Under the pieces are notes generated by a model. That model was not told the origin of the DNA. It saw only the letters and a program-made list of their open reading frames with translations, and did not search any database. 50,100 nucleotides of DNA, from the NCBI GenBank assembly GCA_902984215.1, contig CADWAF010002422.1, positions 1-50,100 on the forward strand, read 5' to 3'. Source of the stretch: Willaertia magna. Taxonomy: Eukaryota; Heterolobosea; Eutetramitea; Acrasida; Naegleriidae. Within the stretch, counting starts at the first letter, position 1. The number at the start of each line of letters is the position of its first letter. The translations under genes were made by a program, and so were the position numbers. Below, one piece after another: positions 28,568 through 37,933 of the stretch.

Positions 28568-30820
28568 TTAAATTGTATTTAAAGAGTCAAGTTGGCCTTG
28601 GAAATCAAGTACATCTACTAATAAATGTCTAATATATCTTATATCTGCATTCCATTGTTGAATTTGGAATTTTTGACCACTTGTTGGTGCTACTAAATTA
28701 TTTGTCATTAAAGATATTGTTTCTTTACAAACAGTATCAAGCCAATAAGTAACATGATCATCATTCTTTAATATTTCTAATTGTTCAGGTAATTTCACTA
28801 AATATTCACCAATTTGAGTAATAAATCTACTTGGTTGTATTGAATGATGCAATTCAGGTAAATGTGCATCATCTATATATTCTACTTGTTTATCTCCAAC
28901 TAAAGAATAATAAAATGTTGGTTGATTTGGTTTTGGAGCTATACTACTTAAAACATTTTTAACATAAAGTGTTAAAGCATTCTTTGCAAATTCATGTATA
29001 GGTGATAATATATTCATGTCTATTGATTTAATAGCAACTGATAATAATGGTAATTGTACTTCTTGTAAACTATTATAAAAATGATTTAATTGCTTAATGA
29101 CTTGATCTGTTTGTATTTTAACATAATATTCATCTAATTGGTTTGTTATTATATCTTTTAATATTTCTAGTAATCTATTTTTAATTTTATTTTCTAATTC
29201 ATCTAACATTTGTTTAATTCCACGTTCTTTATCATTTACAATTTCATATAATTTTAAACCATTTTGTATATTTTGTCTTTCACCATCACCAAAAACCACT
29301 TGTAAATTATTATTTTTCTTTTTTAAAAATTTGACCATTTCATTATTTACAATTTTATTAACACTTGTACCAAACTCTTCAAATACTTGATTTATAGTTT
29401 TAATAAAAGGTTGTGATTCAATACCATAAGTAAAAGTAATACATCTCTCTAATGCATTTTCACATTCATTAAATAAATGTGTTAAAGCATCATCAATGCA
29501 TTCAACAATATTATCACTCATTGATAAATGTGGTTTGACTTGTTTTAAAGTATATTCTTTTTCTAATTTTCTTAAATAGCTTGATTGTAAATTTACAAAA
29601 GGATCAAAAATTAATTTTTGAATTTTTAATTGATGAGATAAATCTACACCTAATTGTTTTGCAAATTGTTTTGTAGATTTATATTGTATCATTATTAATT
29701 GTTGTAAATCATCTTGTTGTAAAAATGTAAATTTTAAATGTTTAAAACAATATTCAATCAATTTCATCTTTACTTGAATTCTTAAATCATCTTGTTGAAT
29801 TTCTTTTGATAATCCTTGAAATAATTTTTTATAAATTAAATCTTCTTGTTTTAAAATATAAATCATTTGATTATAAAATTGTTGTGATTTAGTTTGTTGT
29901 TCAATTAATTGTTGATATGTCTTTTCATAATATAATTCAAATAATTTTAATATTCCTTTCATTGAATCTATTTTATAAACTAATTCTATTAATTCTTTAC
30001 TTTCATTATTTTTATTATTTGTCATTTCATTTACAAATTTATTTCCAATTAATTGTTCAATTAATTTTTCTTTATAATTTAATAATTTAGGTTTAGATTT
30101 ATTTTTAACTTTTTCACTATATGGTTCTAATGTATTTACACATTCTTCAACATTACATATTTGATTAGTCATTTCCTTTAAAGTTTCAATGGATATCTCA
30201 TTAACATCAATTAAAGTATTATTTAATGTATTATTATTGTTAATATTATTATTAATAGTATTATTATTATTGGTATTTGGTGATAGAGTTGGTTTACTTA
30301 TATCTCTAAATAATAAATCTAATTGTTGTAAAGATTTTGTTAAAGTTTTTGATTGTTCAAGTGTTAATAATATAGAACTTAAAATTGTTTTTAAATTAAC
30401 TAATTCTTTTAAAGTTTCAAAATATTTATTATCTTGATAACAATTCTCTTCAATTGTTTCAATTCTTTTATAAAGATGAGTAACACTTAAAAATAAAGAA
30501 ACTGTTTCTTCTTTCATTCTTTCAATTTCAAATAGAGCATTAGGTATTTTTTGAATTGCATTCTTTACTTCTTCTTCCATAAAGATACTTAATTCTGTAA
30601 ATAAAGCTTGTAATTTAACAATCATATTATTTACTTGATAACTCATATCGGAAGTTGTAACACTACCATTGGTAGTAGATGATGAAATACCTAATAATGG
30701 AGAAGTATTAGACTTATCATTATTAGTGGATCCACCAATCTCCATTACATCGGAGGACAATGTTTCATTAATCCATGCTTTTGGATCAAAATCTTCAGCT
30801 TGGAACCTTGTAATGTCCAT
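28568..30820 (-). CDS. COG7: COG7, conserved oligomeric Golgi complex subunit 7
   Basis: A 750-residue tethering-complex subunit (human 770). COG7 belongs to lobe B of the COG complex, which tethers vesicles returning to the Golgi and keeps glycosylation enzymes in place. The N-terminus MDITRFQAEDFDPKAWINET matches the family start (human begins M-D-F-S-K-F-L-A-D-D-F-D). Helical coiled-coil segments follow, as in other CATCHR proteins. An Asn/Thr tract (about 180-205) is an insertion typical of AT-rich protist genes. The C-terminal helices (IGEYLVKLPEQLE, TYWLDTVCKETISL, QWNADIRYIRHLL) are compatible with the COG7 C-terminus. Its ATG is 41 bp from the ATG of the divergent ornithine cyclodeaminase-like gene. 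Confidence 0.88.
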   Translation of the reverse strand: MDITRFQAEDFDPKAWINETLSSDVMEIGGSTNNDKSNTSPLLGISSSTTNGSVTTSDMSYQVNNMIVKLQALFTELSIFMEEEVKNAIQKIPNALFEIERMKEETVSLFLSVTHLYKRIETIEENCYQDNKYFETLKELVNLKTILSSILLTLEQSKTLTKSLQQLDLLFRDISKPTLSPNTNNNNTINNNINNNNTLNNTLIDVNEISIETLKEMTNQICNVEECVNTLEPYSEKVKNKSKPKLLNYKEKLIEQLIGNKFVNEMTNNKNNESKELIELVYKIDSMKGILKLFELYYEKTYQQLIEQQTKSQQFYNQMIYILKQEDLIYKKLFQGLSKEIQQDDLRIQVKMKLIEYCFKHLKFTFLQQDDLQQLIMIQYKSTKQFAKQLGVDLSHQLKIQKLIFDPFVNLQSSYLRKLEKEYTLKQVKPHLSMSDNIVECIDDALTHLFNECENALERCITFTYGIESQPFIKTINQVFEEFGTSVNKIVNNEMVKFLKKKNNNLQVVFGDGERQNIQNGLKLYEIVNDKERGIKQMLDELENKIKNRLLEILKDIITNQLDEYYVKIQTDQVIKQLNHFYNSLQEVQLPLLSVAIKSIDMNILSPIHEFAKNALTLYVKNVLSSIAPKPNQPTFYYSLVGDKQVEYIDDAHLPELHHSIQPSRFITQIGEYLVKLPEQLEILKNDDHVTYWLDTVCKETISLMTNNLVAPTSGQKFQIQQWNADIRYIRHLLVDVLDFQGQLDSLNTI

Positions 30821-30861
30821 TTATTTAAATTTTACAATTTTTTTTTAAAAAAATAAAGACA
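30821..30861. promoter_or_regulatory. 41-bp space between two divergent start codons
   Basis: COG7 starts at 30820 on the minus strand and the cyclodeaminase-like gene at 30862 on the plus strand. The space is nearly all A/T: a T-run that becomes an A-run, so each ATG sits beside a homopurine A-leader on its own strand. Both 5' UTRs must lie within it or the promoters must reach into the opposite coding region. Confidence 0.6.
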
Positions 30862-31974
30862 ATGGAAGGTGTAAAGTATTTTAATGCTGAAGAGATTAGA
30901 GAAAAGTTTACGATGCATGAAGGAATTAAAGTGATGGAAGATGCATTGAGTTATTATTCTAACTCAAAAATTTCTAAAGATTTAGATCACTATCACATTC
31001 CATTCAAAAATCACATTGTTCATGATCAGACAGAAGGTTATTTAGTTAATCCTTTAAGAAATGCAATTCCTCTATTTCCAAAACATCAAGGAATCATTGG
31101 ATTAATGCCAGCTGTTAATGACAAGTATATTTGTGTTAAATTTCTAACAATCTATCCTCAAGAAGAACATAGCCACCAAGGATTAGTACTTTTTTGTAAT
31201 GCAAAGAATGGTAAATTACTTGCCACTTTTGACGCTTCTGAAATTACTGCAATTAGAACAGCTGCTGTAAGTGGAGTAGCAGCTAAACATTTAGCAAGAA
31301 GAGACAGTTCAAACTTAGTTGTCTCAATATTTGGCTCAGGGGTACAAGCAAGATCACACGCAGAAGCATTTGTCACTGGTTTACCTGGTAAGATTTCTAA
31401 GATAATTATTTGTGGAAGAGAAACAAGTAAAGAAAAAGTTGAGAATTGTGTAAATGATATTAAGCATAAATTAAATAATGAAAAGATTGAAGTTTGTTCT
31501 GAATTTGACAGAGAAAAGGCAACAAGAGAAGCTGATATTATTTGTTTAGTAACAAGTTCTAAGCAATACGTTGTTAAAGGAGAATGGTTAAAGAAAGGAT
31601 CTTTAGTGGTAGCAGTTGGAGCAAGTCAAAGAAGTGCTCAAGAAATTGATTTATCAACATTTTGTAATAATGGTCAACCTGTTGAACATTTTAAATTATT
31701 TGTTGATTCTATTAACAGTACTAAAGAGGAAAGTAGTGAAGTTATACAATTATTAAAGTTAAGTAATCAAATAGATACTATTGAACATGACAAAGAGGAA
31801 GTTTTATTACAACAAACAATGAGTAAATTTGTTAGTGGTGAATTAGGACATGTTGTGTCAAACATTGTTGGGAGAAGTAACAATGAAGAAATAATTGTTT
31901 TTAAATCGCAAGGAATGGCAACAGAAGATTTATTTTCTTGTGCATTTATTTATGAAAAGAATATTTACAATTAA
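30862..31974 (+). CDS. Ornithine cyclodeaminase / mu-crystallin family protein
   Basis: A 370-residue NAD(P)-dependent enzyme. A dinucleotide-binding motif GSGVQA (158-163) lies in SIFGSGVQARSHAEAF; the substrate lysine region CVKFLTIYP (K93) and the block DASEITAIRTAAVSG (124-138) are in family positions. Members catalyse ornithine to proline with loss of ammonia (bacterial OCD), or reduce cyclic ketimines (mammalian CRYM), or act as alanine or other imine dehydrogenases; which reaction occurs here cannot be told by eye. The length is close to that of mammalian and bacterial relatives. Cytosolic, with no targeting signal seen. Its stop codon overlaps the stop of the convergent membrane-protein gene at TTAA. 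Confidence 0.88.
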   Translation: MEGVKYFNAEEIREKFTMHEGIKVMEDALSYYSNSKISKDLDHYHIPFKNHIVHDQTEGYLVNPLRNAIPLFPKHQGIIGLMPAVNDKYICVKFLTIYPQEEHSHQGLVLFCNAKNGKLLATFDASEITAIRTAAVSGVAAKHLARRDSSNLVVSIFGSGVQARSHAEAFVTGLPGKISKIIICGRETSKEKVENCVNDIKHKLNNEKIEVCSEFDREKATREADIICLVTSSKQYVVKGEWLKKGSLVVAVGASQRSAQEIDLSTFCNNGQPVEHFKLFVDSINSTKEESSEVIQLLKLSNQIDTIEHDKEEVLLQQTMSKFVSGELGHVVSNIVGRSNNEEIIVFKSQGMATEDLFSCAFIYEKNIYN

Positions 31975-32417
31975 TTTTCTTCTTTTTTTGGTGATACATC
32001 TTTAGATAGAGATCTAATGTCAGCAATTGCCATACAGGTTTCCAGTAATAATCGTAAACTTAAAATAAATAAGAAAAAGACGGAAATTGAGAGCTGTTTA
32101 AATAATTTGTAATTGAAAAATTGTTACCACTATACTTACAAATAACATTACAAAAGTGATACCAATTGCCATCATTGTACTTTCATCATACATGTAGTAA
32201 TAATCCACAGCAGTTTTAAAAAGGTTTCCTAATAATAAAAACGGAGTTAAAATCCAAGCAATAAAATATATTACTTTTGCTGCACTTTTGACATTAAATA
32301 AATCACAAATGATTATACATACGGTATTCCTGTGTATTTATCTAATCTCGCTAAGAAAATAGATTTAAAATCTGTTTTCGTATCAGGGAATTCATCCACT
32401 AGTTGAAAGTTGCTCAT
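31971..32417 (-). CDS. Small membrane protein, DUF4282-like, three exons
   Basis: Exons 32417-32323, 32284-32140 and 32093-31971 join in frame over introns of 38 nt (GTATGT...AAAAG) and 46 nt (GTAAGT...AACAG), encoding 120 residues. Two hydrophobic segments are visible: VIYFIAWILTPFLLLGNLF (about 35-53) and one crossing the exon 2/3 junction (about 69-93, ending SVFFLFILSLRLLLE). The second is followed by ETCMAIADIRSL, the pattern at the end of the bacterial DUF4282 family. The N-terminus is short and acidic (MSNFQLVDEFPDTKTDF). Function unknown. The ATG follows CAAAAAAA. The last four bases of its frame (31971-31974) are shared with the convergent cyclodeaminase-like gene. Confidence 0.72.
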
Positions 32418-32508
32418 TTTTTTGTAATTGTTTATCTAATAACATTCCAATTAACACAAAATACTTTTGGCGTTTATTAAGGTCATAAGTATGGAAATGT
32501 TTTAATTG

Positions 32509-35500
32509 TTAGTTATTCAAATTATAAGATTTACAATTGTCACACAATGGCTCAGTAGATTCTTGGGAAATTTGCTCATCAAAGCATTTGGTACATCTTT
32601 TAATAATGACACCAACTTGCTTAATTTTCTTTTCATCAATTAATAAATCTAAGCATTGTTTGCAGCCAAAATATTTTCTTTCATTCTTTTTCAAATAATA
32701 TTCTCTTAATTGTGGTTTCTGTTGTAAGCAATGATCACAAATCATGATCCTTGACTTTCTGTTATTATGATTAACGGAATCTTTCATTTCACACTCCAAA
32801 CAAAGATAATTATTACATCCTTTACACCAAAACCTAGCAATATCTCCACATTGTCCACATAATATAAATTTTGGACCATTGGATGAACGAGAACTTAATT
32901 TCTTTCTTTTCATGTCTGAAGTATTAGTTGGTAATTGAGGTAAAGGTTTTGGTTTTCTTGTTTCATTTCTTTGAGGGGTTCTAACTTCTTGTAAAGAATT
33001 ATTTTGACGAAATAGGTTATTGAATTTAGAGGTTGCCCCTAATTCCTCAACTTGAATATCCAATAATTGTATTTCATCATTGTCAATTTCATCCTCGACA
33101 ATTGAATTGGAACGGTCCCTTATTGGAGGGGTGTCACTGATTGCTGTTATATTTTCAGTATTGTTGTCAATTACTGTTAGATTTTGATTGTCGCTTAACG
33201 ATCTATTCATTTCTTCTGTTGCCTCATTACTTTCAACAATTTTCTTTTTTTTCTTCTTTTTCTTTTCATTATCTTCTTCAACCTTATATTTATATGGTGG
33301 AGGTAAGAATTGATTTAAATATTTTTCCATTTCTTTTTGTTGCCTTAAATATTTTTTAATCTTTAATTTTCTTTTCTTATTAATTCTTTTAGCAAAATAA
33401 AATCTTGCAATAAACAATACAATTATGAAAATAACCAAACAAAAAGCACATACAATTGGAAACCACAAGTAACTTGGATAAGTATTAAACCACTCATTAA
33501 ACGGATTAAATAACCTATACATTGTTGATGCTTTTCTAATTTGATCTTTTTCTTTTAACACCTTTTCTTTTTCTTCTAAGTAGGATTTCCATTCCTTTTG
33601 ATTATCATAGTACATTTGTTGTGCCTTTGTGATAGTCCTTGGGTAAAAGAAACTGATAATTTCGCCAGGCAAACGAGAAAATAATGTTCCATAAGAAAAT
33701 ACTTTTAAATAAACAGGTGGGCCAAATACCCACTGTTTTTTGTCGTCATACTCGACACAAGTGACATTAAGTTCGTTAGATCCATAGCATAAAATAATAA
33801 TACTTGGTTTGCTTCTGTATGGTGGTAGAATACGAATTTGAAAGGGTGAATCAAATTCTCCATCTGATGGTTTTGGAACTATCAACGGTTTTAAATCTCT
33901 TTCTCTAATATGATAACTTATTTTAGAGGTAAATCCAGCTCTGTGGCCATCTCTTTCTGTTGAAACAATTAAATCATAATCTCCTGTTTCATTTGAAGAT
34001 ATTTTAAACTGGGTTAGCTGATTTTTGTCATAATCATATGAAAACAACACATTATTACCATCCTTAATTAGTTTTATGGAATACACTTCATCTCCATAAA
34101 CTGTTTGGTTGTAATTAGGCGCAAGGGTAATAACTGTTTCCCCAACAGGATAGAAAAACTGAGATAGTATTGAATCTTCTAATGCTTTGTATGGTCCATA
34201 ACTTCCTGTCATTTTAAATGTCGCAAGTGGTGGATATAAGGATGGTTGTGCCTGAACACATTGTGCGTTTTTATAACTAAAAATCATACTTTGTGAACAC
34301 TGACAATCTTTTAATTGTTCTCTTGGCAATGAACTACCAATAGTAGAAGAGTATGGACAAACTTCACAGTCATCCCCATCCTTATATCTCCCCCAAGGGC
34401 AAATACATTGGTTAGAATCAACAATAAAGTTGTCTGTTTGACAAGATAACGAAATACATTTTCCTCCTTTAAATAATGTGCCTGAAGGACAAACAACTTC
34501 TTTGGAGCTATAAGAAGCCCACGAATCGATTAACTGATCATAAAGCTTAACATTTTTGAAGCTGCCAAGCCAAAGATAATAAACAGGGGGAAAGTCACCC
34601 TTTACAATCTTAAATGCCCCACCAACTAGGAAATTGTCAACGCTACTAGTATAATTAAACGAAAAGAGGGATGAACCAATCGGTTGCATATCACGATAAA
34701 TAGATAAAACCTGGGAAGGATAATTAAATTGTAAGCTATAGCTATGCCAGTTAAAATCTAAGGGAAATGCTACTGTAATTAGTTTTGGATCATTGGGGGT
34801 ACTGTTAAATTTTTTCACTTCCATATACATTGAATTATCTCCTTTGTTTATGACTGCTTGCCACACCCATTCGTTTTCAATGGAAACAATACCATATCCA
34901 ATGAAATAGTTGGGAATCAATTTGCTATCTAACAATAAATCTATTTCTATTGAGAAGGATTGTCTAGTTGTTAATTGTCCAAGGTTATAGCTAACAGAAA
35001 ATGGTTCTTTTTGGACTTGTGTACAACTCGTTGGATCTCCAACAGTACCCGGAGATATAAATGCAAACGCATTGGAATACGAGCTGCAAGGTTTTACCTC
35101 AGAGGTTCCATCTAAGGGATAATATCCAATATCAGGATATTGACAAGTGTTTCCAACTCTATGATGTTTAGGATTTAGACATTTAAATGAGCAGTCACTG
35201 TTTGTAGATCCCTCTCCAATGTATTGAATTTCTCCCTCAGGCCCATTACTGCAAACATAGAGAAGACCATCCCCAGGGGAGTAAGTTCCAGCATAAGCCA
35301 ATTTACATTCTGGGCCGTATCTGCCTGCTGGGCAGTTATAACTTGGAAGATTGTTTGCTAATAATTTTCTACCAGTAAAATAGCTCAATAACGAGCGTTT
35401 GTTGTTGCTTAGTGAGGCATTACTGGTAAAGGTATCTCTAGATACACCAGAAGAAGTTGTAGGTATGGTAGATGCTGATGAAGTGGATGTTGTTGTGCTT

Positions 35501-36768
35501 GTGGGTGCTGAAGTGGAATAGATAAGTTTCGTAGAATCAACCAAGTAAGGAAAATAGGTATAATCTAAGGTAAAAGCACAGGTAAAAATCTTACTAGAAC
35601 TAACTTGTAAATTGTACCAAAAGGAACCTTTGTACTTTCCATCAACACTGAAAATATATCGTTGATTACCTAGTGTGTATTCCATTCTACTGAAATCAAT
35701 AAGTGGTGTTCTAGATATTGCAAAATCGAATGATGTAGAACCTAACAAAGCTGAGCTAGGGATATCTAATGGCATTAATACTTCCATTGCAAAAGTTTTG
35801 GTAGACAGTGAAGTTAAGTCTGTGACAGAATTATAAATTGAACAGGTCCTTAAGTTACACGCCTCAACTAATCCCATTACCTTAGTAACAGTTGACACTT
35901 GGTTATCAATATAATAAATTTGAAGTAAAAATGAAACTATCTTATCATAAGATTGTATCTTTGTACCTATTGTACTCGCTTTTTGTTTAAGGGACAATAA
36001 ATAATTTTTGTAAGTATCCAGACTTACGCCAAATCCTTGTTTCACACCTGTAATTAATTGTTCATATACTGATTGGTCTATTGCCACAAAGTATTCGTCT
36101 TGAACTTGAAAAGTATATAAAAGTAAAAGGTCTCTATACCTTTTTACAATTTCATTAAAAAAGGTATTGGCTGAACGTATTTCTAATTTATAAGCATCTA
36201 ATTTTTGCGCAAGAAAAGTTCCATCTTGTAAAGTCCCTGCACCACTTTCTGTGAAAATTTGAATATCTATTGCAATACGTATTATCTTTTTTACTTGTGT
36301 TAATAAAAGTAAAGAATCTGATCTTATCCTATCAATATGTTCTAAATAATAAAAACTGGTTCTAGTTGGTAATAAAGTCAATAATTCATTATTCATACAA
36401 TCTGTAAAATATGTACCTAAATTCAAAAAACATTTGTTTGTCAAATTATCTTTAAAACATTTTTCATTTGAATTCCAATACGCAAGAGATTTATCATAGT
36501 TTCTTACATGAGCTGCAATATTTTCCAATAAACCTAATGCAATTCTTTCATAATGTACAGATGGACTAGCACAAATAGATTGATTGTTAATAATGATTGG
36601 ATAACTAACATCTACCATTCTTGCCTCAATCTTATTTAAAAAGTAATTTGTTAAGATATGTACAAAGTTAATATCATCATTTGTTATAATTGTTGGAGAG
36701 CTAGTAGTAGAAACACTTTTAAATAGTAGTAAGTGTATAAGAAGGATAAGGATAAAAGCTTTAAGCAT
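32509..36768 (-). CDS. Receptor-like single-pass membrane protein with LamG-like ectodomain and cytoplasmic CxxC module
   Basis: A 1419-residue protein with a signal peptide (MLKAFILILLIHLLLFKSVS). A helical ectodomain (about 25-320) and a Ser/Thr stretch come first. Cys-rich EGF/GCC-like units follow (CPAGRYGPECKLAYAGTYSP near 480, and again near 760-830). A concanavalin/LamG-like domain spans about 605-750 (FSIEIDLLLDSK ... FNWHSYSLQFNY). Further beta-rich segments lead to one transmembrane helix near 1099-1120 (WFPIVCAFCLVIFIIVLFIA). The 300-residue cytoplasmic tail carries a basic juxtamembrane stretch, a PPPY motif (about 1154), a Lys run, a proline motif (KPKPLPQLP) and, in the last 120 residues, seven CxxC pairs that could bind zinc. 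I know no named family with this arrangement. A surface receptor or adhesin role is inferred from topology only. Confidence 0.65.
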   Translation of the reverse strand: MLKAFILILLIHLLLFKSVSTTSSPTIITNDDINFVHILTNYFLNKIEARMVDVSYPIIINNQSICASPSVHYERIALGLLENIAAHVRNYDKSLAYWNSNEKCFKDNLTNKCFLNLGTYFTDCMNNELLTLLPTRTSFYYLEHIDRIRSDSLLLLTQVKKIIRIAIDIQIFTESGAGTLQDGTFLAQKLDAYKLEIRSANTFFNEIVKRYRDLLLLYTFQVQDEYFVAIDQSVYEQLITGVKQGFGVSLDTYKNYLLSLKQKASTIGTKIQSYDKIVSFLLQIYYIDNQVSTVTKVMGLVEACNLRTCSIYNSVTDLTSLSTKTFAMEVLMPLDIPSSALLGSTSFDFAISRTPLIDFSRMEYTLGNQRYIFSVDGKYKGSFWYNLQVSSSKIFTCAFTLDYTYFPYLVDSTKLIYSTSAPTSTTTSTSSASTIPTTSSGVSRDTFTSNASLSNNKRSLLSYFTGRKLLANNLPSYNCPAGRYGPECKLAYAGTYSPGDGLLYVCSNGPEGEIQYIGEGSTNSDCSFKCLNPKHHRVGNTCQYPDIGYYPLDGTSEVKPCSSYSNAFAFISPGTVGDPTSCTQVQKEPFSVSYNLGQLTTRQSFSIEIDLLLDSKLIPNYFIGYGIVSIENEWVWQAVINKGDNSMYMEVKKFNSTPNDPKLITVAFPLDFNWHSYSLQFNYPSQVLSIYRDMQPIGSSLFSFNYTSSVDNFLVGGAFKIVKGDFPPVYYLWLGSFKNVKLYDQLIDSWASYSSKEVVCPSGTLFKGGKCISLSCQTDNFIVDSNQCICPWGRYKDGDDCEVCPYSSTIGSSLPREQLKDCQCSQSMIFSYKNAQCVQAQPSLYPPLATFKMTGSYGPYKALEDSILSQFFYPVGETVITLAPNYNQTVYGDEVYSIKLIKDGNNVLFSYDYDKNQLTQFKISSNETGDYDLIVSTERDGHRAGFTSKISYHIRERDLKPLIVPKPSDGEFDSPFQIRILPPYRSKPSIIILCYGSNELNVTCVEYDDKKQWVFGPPVYLKVFSYGTLFSRLPGEIISFFYPRTITKAQQMYYDNQKEWKSYLEEKEKVLKEKDQIRKASTMYRLFNPFNEWFNTYPSYLWFPIVCAFCLVIFIIVLFIARFYFAKRINKKRKLKIKKYLRQQKEMEKYLNQFLPPPYKYKVEEDNEKKKKKKKKIVESNEATEEMNRSLSDNQNLTVIDNNTENITAISDTPPIRDRSNSIVEDEIDNDEIQLLDIQVEELGATSKFNNLFRQNNSLQEVRTPQRNETRKPKPLPQLPTNTSDMKRKKLSSRSSNGPKFILCGQCGDIARFWCKGCNNYLCLECEMKDSVNHNNRKSRIMICDHCLQQKPQLREYYLKKNERKYFGCKQCLDLLIDEKKIKQVGVIIKRCTKCFDEQISQESTEPLCDNCKSYNLNN

Positions 36769-37074
36769 TATTTTTTAAATTGTTGTTTTCTTATAAATTC
36801 CAACCCGCATCCGTTTTTGTTTTTATATTTTTCATAAATGGAAATTTCTAAATTTAAATAGATTGAAGCTTTAGTTATTTTGTTCTATGTTAATGATTTC
36901 TAGAAAGCGATGCCAGTTGTTAAATTATTTGATAATTAATTTCATAACATTCCGAATTTTGATGTTTTGCTTTCATCTCTTCCAGTGCAGCTTTGAACAA
37001 TTTTTTGGAGGAGTTAAAACAAGAAATTTAAAACAAGATATCAATTGATTATCCTTTCTTTACAACATAAAAGA
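36769..37074. promoter_or_regulatory. 306-bp divergent intergenic region with a small open frame
   Basis: Between the receptor-like gene (minus) and the EVE-domain gene (plus). A 53-codon plus-strand ORF (36887-37048, starting MLMISRKRC) lies entirely upstream of the EVE ATG. It has no recognisable similarity and ends 26 bp before that ATG; it could be an upstream ORF in the leader or chance. No other signal was recognised. Confidence 0.35.
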
Positions 37075-37542
37075 ATGAAAGTAAAAACACTGAGAACAAG
37101 ATATTGGCTAATAGTTGCTTCCAAGGATCATGTATCTAAAGGCAAAGAGTTAGGAATAGCACAAGCTTGCCACGGTAAAGACGGTCCTTTGAAAAGAATG
37201 AAAACCGGAGATAGAGTAGTTTACTATTCATCTAAACTTGTTTTTGAAAATGGTTCTACAAAAACAAACATTTGCCAGTGTTTTACAGCAATAGGAACAA
37301 TCTCAAACCAAGATACTCCCTACCAAGTAGAAATGACTCCAACCTTTAAACCATGGAGGATTAATGTAAATTATGATAAAGATTCAAAGATAGTTAATAT
37401 TAAAAGTATGATAGATAAGTTAAGTTTTATTGAAAATAAAAAGAGTTGGGGAATGTATTTTAGAGGTGGATTTAGAGAATTAAGTGAAGACGATTTTAAT
37501 GTTATAGAAACGGAGATGATAAAGCAAGAAGGAAAGTTTTGA
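37075..37542 (+). CDS. EVE-domain (UPF0310, PUA-like) protein
   Basis: A 155-residue single-domain protein. The pattern RYWLIVASKDHV (9-20), then GIAQACHGKDGPLKRMKTGD (32-51), VVYYSSK, FTAIGTI and KSWGMYFRGGFREL matches bacterial UPF0310/EVE proteins along their whole length. The EVE fold is PUA-like and related to YTH and SRA pockets; characterised members bind modified bases or tRNA features. The first in-frame ATG is at 37075; the upstream open frame has only a TTG. Similarity looks closer to the bacterial UPF0310 group than to eukaryotic THYN1, so old transfer from bacteria is possible but not shown. Base composition (ordinary AT-rich) gives no sign of recent arrival. Confidence 0.82.
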   Translation: MKVKTLRTRYWLIVASKDHVSKGKELGIAQACHGKDGPLKRMKTGDRVVYYSSKLVFENGSTKTNICQCFTAIGTISNQDTPYQVEMTPTFKPWRINVNYDKDSKIVNIKSMIDKLSFIENKKSWGMYFRGGFRELSEDDFNVIETEMIKQEGKF

Positions 37543-37933
37543 AATTCACAATCAGCACAAAATTTAAATTCCCGTAAAGACTTGCTTTTCTAGTGATGCT
37601 AATGACCAAACAGCAAGAAGAAAGAAATGAAACAACAACCATTAATATGAAGGAATTATTATTCATCTCTATTGCATGTAAATAAATGATCTGTAAATAG
37701 CAATAATTAGAACTTAAAGTGATGAATTGAGAATAGAATCCTCTTCTTGTAGATCTATCATCCCGTCACGTCATGAATTTCATCTTAAAAAAAAAATTAA
37801 AAAGTTAAGCCTATAAATCTCTTCACTTTGAAAAACAAGGATTCTCCTGTAGTGTCCATTAACAACCTTCTCTCCATCAATTATTGATTGATCATATAAT
37901 AACACATTGTACCATAATTTTTAAAAACATTTA
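37543..37933. other. 391-bp intergenic region
   Basis: Between two plus-strand genes. It contains a 27- to 29-codon ORF near 37594-37683 with no recognisable similarity, a T/A-rich tract around 37780-37800, and a short direct sequence TTGATTGATC near 37885. No RNA gene or known regulatory motif was identified. It presumably holds the EVE gene terminator and the promoter of the seven-helix gene. Confidence 0.35.

Noticed and set aside
37045..37074. TTG-initiated extension of the EVE protein
   Set aside because: No ATG, and the known UPF0310 domain begins just after the ATG at 37075.
37594..37683. Small plus-strand ORF of 27-29 codons
   Set aside because: Too short, no recognisable similarity and no convincing splice partner.
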